From: Symsagittifera roscoffensis
Lineage: Eukaryota > Xenacoelomorpha > Acoela > Convolutidae
Direction of reading: 5' to 3'
NCBI RefSeq assembly: GCF_963678635.1
Contig: NC_087063.1
Span: 46,356,101 to 46,420,100, forward strand
DNA length: 64,000 nucleotides
The notes beneath the pieces were generated by a model. It did no database searches. It saw only the letters and a list, made by a program, of their open reading frames with translations, and was not told the origin of the DNA. Shown in pieces: positions 11,511 to 22,904 of the stretch. How positions within the stretch are numbered: the stretch's first letter is position 1; each line of letters opens with the position of its first letter. The position numbers and the translations under genes are program-made.

Positions 11511-13847
11511 GGAATTGTTTATTTTTTGCTCCTTCGGACTCACGCCCGTAAGCTTACTTTTGTCGGCTTAATTTCCCGAGCCCATTTTTTTTGAGGTTTC
11601 AGCTTTCTTCTAAGTTACTTTAACACTTATGCTGCTTGGGATGACAAAACGCGGCAGATCGATTTCAGTCGGGACCTGTTTATTTTTGCTTTTTTGCAAA
11701 CTAAAAGTTTTCGGCTAATTTTTTTTGGCCTGTATGCTAATTTAGTTTTTTTTTATTTTTTGGCTGTTTAGCGATTTTTAAATTTTTTTTATGACAAAAA
11801 AAACATTTTTTATCTATTTTTGGTTTTCTTCTTACTTTATTGTCATCATATTTATTTATTTCTGTATTGCAGATAATGCGAAGCTCAGTTTCACCTCGGT
11901 GTTGTCAAGTTTTTAGTAAAATGATTTGAACGTGTTTTTTTTCTATTTCTTTTGACTAAAAAGATGACAAAATAGACTTTTCACTAACAATAGAAAAAAT
12001 GACTGAGAAGCCCCAATTCGATTTCTAAGTTCAAAATAAACTAATTCTTGTTTTTTGTTCAAAATTGATGCCAATTAAAAAAACGCCCTAAGAAATTTGT
12101 TCAAAAACACTCAATAAAATGAATGTTTTTTCGAACAACTTGAGAATTTCGAACATCTTAGGTCGTGTTATTTTCAGTTAATAAACCTGAATTTTTTCAT
12201 TACTTTTGCGATAGGCAAGAGTATGCAATTGGGTTAACAATTTTCTTTATATGACTTTGTTCACCTACACTTGTTCCGATAGCTCATCTGGTCTTTTTTC
12301 TGTATACGGCTTTGTTCACCTGGACTTGTTCCAATAGCTCATCTGGCTTTTTTTATTGGTCTTCCTGACCGTTTCAGGTAGCTCATCTGGCGCAGAAGTG
12401 ACATTTTTTTATCTAACGAGCTTGATTTGATGTTAGTTTTAAGAAACGTATATGAAAAAATCAGAATTCAGTCAAATGTATTGACTGTCTTGTTTCAGCC
12501 TTGTCAAAAATTTTTAATAAGAACCCCATCACTGCAAGGTTGAAATTTAGGTGGTCAAAAAATTTAGGTTGGTCAAAAAATTTAATCAATCAATTTGATT
12601 TTTTCGCAATTTGTTCTGAGACATACTTAAAATTTGTATCAAATACTTTGATTAAGAGGTGTACTTAGTAGAGTCTCTGACATTTAAAAAGGTAAAATCG
12701 CAAAGTTTGGAGTTTAAATTGTTTTTTTTTTTTTTCAATTTTTTTTTACAAATTGATTCTTTCGAATAAACAATTTATGATGAAATATCAATACAAAATG
12801 GTAGTAAAACAAAAATAGTTAATCTACGGTGCAAGTAGCACAAATTTTTCCGACCAACGTCTTCAAAAAAATAAGAATACAAATGCGTGGTGTGATAAAA
12901 GATCTGTCGTAGAACCATAATTTAGGCATTGTCGACAGTCATAGTAAGATAGGCAAGCCAGACAAAAATTTTTGAATAGAAAATTTAATTTTACTCAAAA
13001 TTCTCAAATTTTGTTAGAAAAACAACACAAATCGTTTGTTTTCGCAGGTTTTTTCAAATTTTTTTGATATTTTTGATTCCAAAAAGGGCACTAAAAATCA
13101 CCAAATTAAGTTTACCAGAATTAAATTTACTTCTGTAAATTGCCTTGATTAAGCATAATTTAACGTGCTCGCTCGCTTTACTGGCTCAATGTCAAAAATT
13201 ACGACAAACATCGACGAACAATCAAAAATTACAAACAAGTAATTCTCGACACTGGGAAAACGTTTAAAAAATTTTTAAATTTCGTTCAAACACGAATGAA
13301 AGAGCTTTTTTTGATGAATGACTGATTCATCTCCGATGATGTTTTATGGTAGCTGTTTTGCGGGTGAGACAAAAAACAGAAAAAGAAATACTACTAAAAC
13401 ACACCCGAATACAAAAAATCTCCCCATTAGTCAAATAGTCAGAACAAAAATCTCAAAAAAACGGGTTCAGTTAAGTTTTTTTTAAATATATTTAACGTTT
13501 TAGTAGTTTTCTTGCGGTTGAAATTTTAAATTAAAAGATGTTTGTTTGTGTCAGAAAATGATATGGCATTTGCTTTATATTTGAGGATTTACTGAAAAAA
13601 TGCAGAGTCTTCTAATGCAAGAGTTTTCAATATTTGGTTTTAATCAATTTTTCTTAAATTTACAAAGTAGCAGATTTTTGAAAGTTTGTGTTATTTTCAG
13701 TTAACAAATATGAAAAACCTTCATTACCTTTGCGACAAGCAAGGGTATTGCAATCGGGTCATAGACTTTTTTCCTGCATATGACTTTGTTCACAGGACTC
13801 ATCCCCTGGGTTTTTTTGTCTACTTTTCTTTTATCTTTTCAATTTCA

Positions 13848-13925
13848 ATCAACCATCTGGCTTATTTGGCGTAGAAGTAACACCTGCTTGAGACGACAAA
13901 AATTTGTGGTTTGAATCCGGCCGGT
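13848..13925 (+). repeat. tRNA-like SINE head, unit 2
   Basis: A-box-like TGGCTTATTTGG (13858-13869) and B-box GGTTTGAATCC (13908-13918), preceded by the shared TTTCAATCAACCATC. Confidence 0.55.
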
Positions 13926-15996
13926 ACCTGTTTTTTGCAAAGTAATTTTTCTGCTTTTTCGGACTCACTTCCGTCTGGTTTTTGTTGTCGGCCTAATTCT
14001 CGAAGCAATTTTTTTTATTTTTTAGCTTTTTTCCAAGTTACTGCAACACACTTTGAGATGAGAAAGTCCGGGAGACCGATTCTAGTCTGGACCTGTTTTC
14101 TATGCAATTATCGTGAAGTAAAAATGTTTGGCTCTTCTTCTTATTGGTCTTTCTGCTTATGTTTGCCAAATTAGCTCTACCTTATGAGCTTTTTTCTAGC
14201 TTTTTGAAAACTTTTGAAGAATTTATACAGCTGCAGATAAGTCTGTTGTAGGTATTTTTGGCTTTTTATTGGTTTTTAAAACTTTTTAATGACAACAACG
14301 ATTTTTTTTTTCATTTTTCAGTTTTTCTTACTTGATTAATATCATAGTTATTTCTTTTTGTATTGCAAACGATGGGAAGTTCAGTTTCACCTCTATGTTG
14401 CTAGATTTTTTTAGTAAGAAAAGTTGATTGTGTTTTTTTCTAATTCTCTTGACTAAATGGAAGACAAAATAGGCGGAAACCAAAGAAATAACTCAAAAAC
14501 ATATTTAAATTCCAAATCCAATTCGAAACAGTTTTTTATTGAAATTTGAAGACAATTGAAAAAACACCCAAGCAAATGCGCTCAAACAGACTCAATCATA
14601 AAATATTTTAAATTTTTGATTTTGATTTGATTTTAGTTTTAAAAAACGTATAGAAAAACTTCACAAATTAGTCAATTTTTTGGGTTTTGTACAAAATCAT
14701 TAAATTTTTCAGACAAATTTTTCAGATTTTTGTACAAAATCATTAAATTTCTAAACTGGCGGTCTTTTTTCACTTTTGTCAAAAACTAAGTAACAAGAAT
14801 CCGATCAATGGAGGGTTGAAATTTGGGTCGTCAAAAATTTTGGTTGGTCAAAAGCTTTGATTTTTTTCGCAGTTCAATCTTAGACGTGGTTGAAGTGTGT
14901 ATCAATTATAACGATAAAAAAGCGTACACAATGGGCTCTCTGACATTCAATGAGGAATTAACCCAAATTTTGGAGTTTATGTTTTTTTCCAATTTTTTTT
15001 TACTTATCAATTCTTTCTAATAAATGATTTATGATGAATTATCAATCACAATTGGTAGTAAAACAAGAACAGCCGGGATACTGTGCAAGTAACTCAATTT
15101 TGTCTTTCTAAAATTTTTTGAAAAAAATACAAGAAAAAAGTTTTTTTAAATTGGTGTGACTTTTTCTGCGTGGTGTGATAAAAGATCTGACATTAAACTA
15201 TTATTTAGGCATTTTCGAAAGTCATAGTAGGATGTGCAAAAAAAAAACAGTTTTTGAACAGAAGAGAATCCACTAGAAAAAAAAACAAATCACAAAATTT
15301 TAGTTTAATTTTCCGATATTTTTTTTTGATTTTTTGAAGTTTTTGATTCGCAAATTGGCATTGAAATACCCCAAAACTTATCTTACTAGAATTAAATTAA
15401 AATTAGGCAAAAGTTTTTTGTAAATGGCCTCAACTAAGCATAAATAAGTAAATGAGGAAAAGTTTTTTTTCGACACTGAATGAAAAATTTTCAGAATTTT
15501 TTTATTTTCGTTCGAATCACGACTGAAAGGGCTTTAATTTGATATAAAAATTTTCAATCCTCTCCAATGTTATTTTATGGACGCTGATTTTGCTGGTGAG
15601 ACAAAAAAAGAACAAATTAAAACACATTATTACATTTAAAAAATTAAATTTAAAAAGTCTTTCCCCATTTTTCAGTTAGTCGGAACAAACATCTCAAATA
15701 AGCAGGCTGAATTCGATTTGGTATTCTGTCGATCTGGTAATTTTCTCTAGCTAATAATAAGTAAAAAAATTTGTTTATGTCAGAAAAGGATATGGCACTT
15801 GCTCCATATTTTAGGACTTACTGAACGAATTGCAGAATCTTCTAATGCAGGAAGCTTAAAAATTTTGTTTCAATATTTTGCTTAACTTTTCTTATTTTTT
15901 CTAAGGTTCAGGTTTTTGAAAGACTTAGTTCGTGTTGTTTTCAGTTAACAAACTTGAATATTGTTCATTACCCCTTCTATTATATTTTCAATTTCA

Positions 15997-16075
15997 ATCA
16001 GCCATCTGGCTCATCTGGCGGAGAAGTAACAATTGCTTGAGACGGTTAAGGCTTGTGGTTTCAATCCAGTTGGGA
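15997..16075 (+). repeat. tRNA-like SINE head, unit 3
   Basis: A-box TGGCTCATCTGG (16007-16018) and B-box GGTTTCAATCC (16057-16067). Confidence 0.55.
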
Positions 16076-17972
16076 GTAGTTTTTTTTTTTGCTTTTTCGG
16101 ACTCACGCCCTCAGCTTACTTTTGTCGGCTTAATTTCCCGAGCCCATTTTTTTTGAGGTTTTAGCATTCTTCCAAGTAACTTTAGCACTTATGTTTGAGA
16201 TGACAAAGCGCAGCAGTACGATTGCAGTCGAGACCTTTTTTCGCTTTTTTGGTAACGAAACGATTTTTTGGTATTTTATAGATCTATCTGCTTATTTTTG
16301 CCGAATTATTTCCTGCATAAATGATTTTTTTGAAAATTGGCTTCTTTCAAGCCTTCTTTCTAGCTTTTTTTGATGATGCAGATAATTTGGTTGCAAGTTT
16401 TTTTTGAGTTTTTGACAATTTGTACAAATTTCTTATGACTAAAATAATTTTTTCAATTTTTGGTTTTCTTACTTGATTGTAATAATAGTTATTTAATTAT
16501 GCGACGATCAATTTCTAACCTCTGTATTGTCATTTTTTCTTGTAAAAAGGTTTGAATGTGTTTTTTCTCTATATCTTTTAACTAAACAGATGCCGAACTT
16601 AGTCCTTAAGTAACAAGTGTAGAAGACACTAAAAAACCTAATTCCATTTCTAACTTCAATTTAAAACAGTGTTAGCCAGTTACAAAAACTCAACCATATG
16701 TTTTTTTGCAATTAACGAGTTTGATTTGATGTTAGTATTAAGCAACGTATAAGAAAAACACAACAAAATTCAGTCAATTTTTTTGGGTTTTGCACTACGT
16801 CATTAAAAATTTCAATAACGTCCCTTGAATTTTTTTTCAAAAATGCTCAGCCATATTTTTTTCGAATTTAAAAAGCTTGATTTGATGTTAGTTTTATGAA
16901 ACGTTAAAAAAACGTCAAAAATTAGTCAGTTTTTTCAATTTTTCAATTTTGTTTCAAAAACAAGGATAGCCAGTAGCCAGGTAGCGAGGCAAATAGCACA
17001 GATTTTTCCACCATAGTCTTTAAAACGGTACAAAAAAACAAGTTTCTTTCTGAAATTGGTGTAGAGTTTTCTGCGTGGTGTGATAAAAACATCTGATTTA
17101 AAACTGTAATTTAGGCATATTTGACAGTCATAGCAATATAAGCAAAAAAAAACAACACTTTTTGACTAAAAGAAAAAACACGATAAATACAAACAAATTT
17201 TGTCTTCTCCTCAGAAACTTTTTTGTTTTTTGATGTTTTTGATTCCCACAATGGCTTTAAGAATATGCAAAAACCAATTTTTCTCAAGCTAAGTTTAAAA
17301 TAGGCAAAAATAAGCTATTGGAGACGGTCTAAGTAAACATGAACAAGCGAGCTCGCTCGCTTTACTTGCTCGAATGTGGATGAAAAACCAAAAACTTCAA
17401 ATATCGTTACTGGAAATTTTGTTAAAAATTTTAACAATGCTGTTCGAATCACGACTGAAAATGTTTTAATATGATACTTCACCCAATCCCTTCTAATGAT
17501 TTTTTGTGTGAGAAAACAAAAAAGTTTTGCGGGGAAAACAAAAGAAAAAAAAACTTGAAAACACGCGAAAACAAATTTTTGTCCTTTTTTCAAATAATTT
17601 AGAGCATTTTGAGCGCTAAAAATAACATTAAAAGATACTCGGCTTAGGTCAGAATGTCAGCAAAAGATATGATATTTTGCTTCATGTTTGGGGATTTACT
17701 GAATGAAGTACAAACTCTTCTAATGCAGGAAGTTTCAAAACTTTGTTTCAAACTTTTTATTCGAGTTTTTAAAATTTTTTACTGAAGGTCTTGACTTTTG
17801 AATGATTTACGTCGCTTTTTTTGGTATGAAAACATGAGTATTGTTCCTTACCCTTGCGATAAGCAAGGGTGTTGCAATCATGAACTGGACTTTTTTGCCG
17901 TAAGCAACTTCGTTCGCAGGAACCATAACCTCATTTTTTTCAACTACTTTTTCATGTAAAATTTCAATTTCA

Positions 17973-18052
17973 ATCAACCATCTGGTTCATCTGGCATAGA
18001 GTTATTACATCTGCTTGAGACGGCAAAGGCTTGTGGTTTGAAACCAACCGGG
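17973..18052 (+). repeat. tRNA-like SINE head, unit 4
   Basis: A-box-like TGGTTCATCTGG (17983-17994) and B-box-like GGTTTGAAACC (18035-18045). Confidence 0.5.
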
Positions 18053-19494
18053 CCTGTTTATATTTTGCAAAGTAGTTTTTGTGCTTTTTCGGACTTACGT
18101 CCGTCTGCTTATTTTTATCGGCTTAAATTCTGGAGCCGAAATTTCCGAGGCTTCAGTTTTTCCAAGTTACTTTAAAATTTATGCTTGAGATGAAACAGCG
18201 CGGCTTTCAATATCAGTTGGCATTTAATTTTTTTGCAAAGTAAAAGTTTTCGGGTAACTTTTTTTAGTCTGTCTGCTTCTTTTTGCCAGATTAGTTCCCG
18301 TATTAAAGATTTGTTGAAAATTTAGCTTTTTTTAGCTCCCAATTTTCTTCCATTTTTATTTTGTTTTTGCAGATCATTTTTTTCTAGGTATTATTGGCTC
18401 TGTAGCAATTTTTAACTTTCTTTTATGACAAGAACGATTTTTTATCTATTTTTGGTTTTTCCTCTTACTTGATTGTAATTACCTTTTTTCAGTATTATTT
18501 CACAAATAATAAAAAGCTCAAATTCTTCTCTGTGTTCTCAATTTTTTATTATAATTGTTTGAATATGTTTTTATAATTTTAAACAACAACCAAAAAACTA
18601 ATACAGTTTCAAAGTTCAATCTAAAGCAGTTTTTTTGGATTTGTAGTCAATTAGAAAAAATGACATTATAAATCGTTCAAAAAGATTCGATCATAAACTG
18701 TTCTTGAATTTAAGGAAATTGAATTGATGTTAGTTTTATAAAACATAAAAGAAAAACTCAAAATTTGGTCATTTTTTTGTTTCGCTTTAACTCAAAAACA
18801 TTTTCAAATGTCTCCAGGCTGTATAGCGGATGGAAGGTCTTGTTTCAGCGTAATAATTCAGCGTGGTCAAAAACTAAGTAAGAAGAACTCTATTACTGCG
18901 AAAGTTAAAACGTAAAATTGAAGCTGAAAAATTAAATATTTTGCATATGTAATTGCTATTTTTTTAAATTAAAATGCTTTTACTTTTTTAAAATTAACGG
19001 ATTCTCTGAATTGCGTTTTTTTGCCGTTTTTTAACGCACTTGACGTGTTAAAAAAATCATTTTCAAATTAGGACTATGAGTTGATTGCGTCAGTAGAACA
19101 GAAGTGTCGATCATCTTCGAGGTCAGCAAATCTGTGATAACATTTTATGCTCTGAAAAACTCTCCGGTGTTCATTTGTGGTAGTTGATGTGTGGTAGTTG
19201 ATGTGTGGTATTTGGAAAATCCTATTAAACAGGTTGAGTTTGAACTTTTTAAAGTTTATTTTTAATAGTTTACCAATGTTCAGAAGGCTAAAGGTAAGAT
19301 AAAAAGATACTTTGCTAATGTGAGATTTTGATATGGCATTTGCTTCATTTTTTGGGTTTTACTGAATGAATTACAAAATCTTCTAATGCAGGAAATTTCA
19401 ATAGTTTGTTTAAATATTATGTTTCAAGTTTTTTTTAAACATGACTTATTCCCTGGATTTATTTATCTAGTTTTTCTTTATAGTTTTAACTTTA

Positions 19495-19570
19495 ATCAAC
19501 ATTCTGGCTCATCTGGCGTATAGGTATAACCCCTGCGATGGCAACGAATTATGGTTTGAATCAAACCGAA
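19495..19570 (+). repeat. tRNA-like SINE head, unit 5
   Basis: A-box TGGCTCATCTGG (19505-19516) and a mutated B-box GGTTTGAATCA (19553-19563). Confidence 0.5.
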
Positions 19571-20434
19571 ATCTGGTTTTACTTCGCAAACTAGTTTTTG
19601 TACTTTTTTAGTCTCATGTACGTCTGCTTAATTTTGTTGGCTCAATTGTCGGAGTCCATTTTTTTGAAGCTTCAATTTTTTCTCCAATACTACAACTCTG
19701 ATGCTTGAGGTGATAAAGCCTGGGAGTTCAATTTCAATTGAGACCTTTTTTTTGCATTTTTTTGCGGACTTTTTTGAACGTTTGGTTTCTTTTTTGGCTT
19801 TCCAGAAAATTCTTAGATTTTTATAATGCATATAAAATTGTTGCAGGTATTTGTGACTTGTTGGCTAATTTTATTCGACTTTTGGCGATTTGTAATATAA
19901 CAAAACAGACTTTCATTCCTTTTTTTGGTTTTCATTTTTTTTGATGTAATCATAATGTTTATATTTGCATCGCAAATGATGCGAAGCTCAACTTCACCTC
20001 TGTGTAGCCAATTTCCTATTAAAATGATTGGAATTTTTTTTATAATTTTTTTTTGACTAATTAGATGACGAACTTTATTTTCAAGTAAAAAAAAGAAGCC
20101 ACTCAAAAAACCTAATTCAATTTCTGAATTTAATCTAAAACTGTTTTTGTGTGTTTTTCATACGTGTTGCCAATTACAATAATATTTATAGAATTTTTTC
20201 AAAAATGCTCAAGCATAAATTTAATTTGAATTTAAGGAGCTTGATTTGCTTTAGGTTTTATTAAACGTAAAAAAAGTTTAAATTTAGTCAGTTTTTTTGG
20301 TTTTGCACTAGCTCATTAATTTTTTCAAATGTTTCTGGGCTGTCTATTGGATTGACAATCTTGTTACAGCGTATTGTTTCAGTCTTGTCCAAAACTAACA
20401 ACCAGAACCCCATTACGGCAAGGCTAAAATGTAA

Positions 20435-20975
20435 CAGGACTGCTTGTATCAGGGCGCAGCCCTGAATGTTCCGAATGCCTTTAAAGTTTATGGAGTAGTA
20501 AATCATAAACAACATTAAAAAATTAAATTATAATAATACGAAATTTTTTTTTCTAACATTTGAATTTTTAACATTTAACATTTGAAAGTACGCCATATAA
20601 AAAACAAAACACTAAATTTCAATCCTTTCAACAAATCAATTATGGCAATTAAGCTTCTTTCAACTAATTTGGAGCGATTTCTAAGACGGATTAAATCTCC
20701 GCTACGCGTTAATAGCGCGAATTATATCGCGCGTTAATTGTCCCTATATGGCCAAAATGGCAATCTTTAAACCCCCATAACATTACAGAAAACAATCACA
20801 GGTGAAATATTTTTTCAAATTTAAGCTCAAGACTACAATACCTTTTGAATGATATAAAAAAAAATTAAAAATTCCGTCAAAAATGGCTAGTTAAAAAGTC
20901 GAAATTTGTCTGAAGAAAAAAAACCCACCCCGATCACAAATATTCCGTCATTTTCGTATCGAAATTCGGAACAAA
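20435..20975 (-). mobile_element. Element A, copy 1 (Helentron/HINE-like, non-autonomous)
   Basis: A ~540 bp member of the most frequent repeat here. Read on the minus strand, the family begins TTGTTCCGACTTTCG, passes a GCGCGATATA..CGCGC palindrome, repeats its start as the inverted sub-terminal AGTCGGAACATTCAGGG, then ends in a hairpin (CAGGGC-TTC-GCCCTG), about 10 nt and CAGTC(T/C)TGT. A sub-terminal inverted repeat followed by a 3' hairpin is the arrangement known for Helentrons and their short derivatives; the class assignment is inferred. No coding capacity. In this copy the hairpin reads CAGGGCGCAGCCCTG. Confidence 0.7.
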
Positions 20976-21649
20976 AATGAAACTAAAAAAGTAAATATAA
21001 TGCATCTGTGACGTTTATTGGAAGTTCAAAATTGTCCGTGACTGGGAGCAACCAATTTCTTAGAGCAAATTTTTATCCTTATCTAGTTTGTCTTAGTGAC
21101 TTTATTTTAAGCCATTAAAACTAAACAAAAATCATTGATTTTGTCGAGTAATCTCTCCTTTTCCTTTTACATAAAATAGTTTCAGAATTGGTTATTCAAA
21201 TAATGCAGAACGAATAAACCGTTTAATCTTTGTCTCTGACTAGTAACCCTTTCTGTGACATGTTCAATCTTCTGCATGTAATTGAAGAATTTTGAGGCCT
21301 TTTGAAGACGTAATAAAATCTAGAATGATTCAGTAAAATCTTTGAAAATGTATATACAAAAGTTACCAAACGATATGCTCAAACCAACTACTCAAGCGTA
21401 AACGCGATGATCAGCTGTTTTCTATTCAAAAAAATACGACTTACAAAACAAACCTTCTCAAATTCAGAAGCGATTGATTTTTGAAAAAGGGGAAAAAGAT
21501 TCTAGAAAACAAGCAAGTCTGCTGGTAAATCAAAGCAAAGTCCTGAGTGTTTCGATCGCCCTTCCAGGTATTGAATAGTTGCTGAAGAATTTTTTAAGAA
21601 ACATAGTTACTGGACAATATCAATTATCAAGTGAAAAAAATTGAGAAGT

Positions 21650-22210
21650 ATGAAATTGATACGACCAATTAATTTTCCTCAATTCAATTTGGAACGATTT
21701 TGTAGTAGAGTATAATTCGTCACGCGAAAATACTGCGTTGCGTCACCCAAAAAAATTTTGAAGCAATGATAAAATTATTGAGAAAATTTCGCCCAATTTT
21801 TATCCCAAGTTGGTCAAATATTCAACTTTAAAATCCTCATAACTTTTCGAAAAATAATCACAGTCAAAAAACCTTTTTTTAATGTTTTTTTTCATTACGC
21901 CGCCAAACTGTGTAATATGTGAATTGTAAGCTGATTCCGCAACAAGGACGCTCCCTTTTGTTCTTCTTTTGTTCTTTTATTTTCTTTGATCGTTCCGACA
22001 AAATTTTAAAGATTTGCCTCTGGAATCCGGGTTTATAGAGACACAAAATTGTGCGCCTATCTAGTGCACAGTTTGGCCTCGTAATATTGAGCTCAGACTA
22101 TCAAAAGATTTCAGATAGTTTTTTAAAAGTTCCGTTAAAATGGCTAGTCAAAAAAATGAAGAAAAAACCACCACGAGCACATATAATCAGTCACTTTCTA
22201 GAGATATTGA
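21650..22210 (-). mobile_element. Element A, degenerate copy, split by an element B insertion
   Basis: Blocks typical of element A (TTTGGAACGATTTTG, AAAATCCTCATAACTTTTC, AAAATGGCTAGTC, GAGCACA) are recognisable but heavily mutated. In the middle (21896-22083) is a short TIR element whose removal brings the two halves of A together. Confidence 0.5.
21896..22083. mobile_element. Short element B copy nested inside element A
   Basis: The left end has a diverged TIR (TACGCCGCCAAACTGTG), the right end reads GTGCACAGTTTGGCCTCGTA; compare the full element at 43336-44132. Subterminal text (ATTGTGCGCCTATC, GATTCCGCAACA) also matches. This is a ~190 bp internally deleted, MITE-like derivative, flanked by TA. 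Confidence 0.6.
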
Positions 22211-22214
22211 AATA

Positions 22215-22904
22215 AAAACCACTCCAAGCATAATTATTGCATCCCTTTCTTCAAAAGTGAACTTAATTCGAGTTATGGAAAAGTTTGCACCACTCGACTA
22301 GGTACTGATGGGTGACTTGCTGACCAGTTGCAATTCTTTTTTACTCGTCAGGGTATAATAATATCACTTCAAAAATTGCGTGTTGCAATTGGAAAAAAAC
22401 GTTATCGCAAATTGGACGCGATGGAATTTGCAAATATAGCACTTCGCTCGGTCCTTAAGCTGGCTCAGATTATGCTCAAGTTTGAAAGTTTGTTTTCAAA
22501 GCTTCGAAAACTTATTCGACTCGCAAAAGGTTAAACCAAGATGACTGCTGTGTTGTTCATTTAGTCAAAACACTTATAGTATTTAACTTTATATATGTAA
22601 ACGAAAAAGCATTTTAACAATTGTGAAAGTACGCAGCTATAAAATACCAGAATTACACGAATTGTATTGATACCATACGAATGAAAAATTCATTCGTTTT
22701 CATCTGATATTAATAACTTATCGTTTTTAGAAACAACAATAGAAACCGTAGAAATGACTAAAAAGACTGACAAAAGGTAAAAAATCTCTGTTTCCATAGA
22801 CTTTTCACAAAAATTTGGCCTTTTTTTCCTCGGAAAGTTTTCAGCGGCACAACGTATATTGCTCTGAAGTTCTTAAAAATTGGTTTGATAATTTTATCAA
22901 CATT
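22215..22904. other. 5' flank of innexin gene
   Basis: No exon is certain. The innexin frame is open upstream of the chosen start as far as about 22815, but those residues do not resemble an innexin N-terminus. A 67-codon open stretch at 22328-22534 lacks any recognisable feature. No clear TATA box or initiator could be fixed. Confidence 0.3.

Larger units (their letters stand above)
10930..20300. repeat. Degenerate tandem array of ~1.5-2.4 kb units (about five copies)
   Basis: The same landmarks recur in order: (a) CTCGAATCACGACTGA near 10945, 15518 and 17443, with a diverged copy near 13290; (b) a block like GATATGGCATTTGCTTCATAT followed by CTTCTAATGCAGGAA near 11228, 13560, 15790, 17668 and 19330; (c) a tRNA-like A/B-box pair near 11445, 13858, 16007, 17983 and 19505; (d) GGACTCACGTCCGTCTGCTT-like text; (e) GCGAAGCTCA.TTTCACCTCTGTGTT; (f) GCGTGGTGTGATAAAAGATCTG near 12880, 15170 and 17073. 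The period shrinks from 2413 to 2149, 1976 and 1522 bp. Divergence between units is high. No ORF is shared by the units. Confidence 0.75.
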
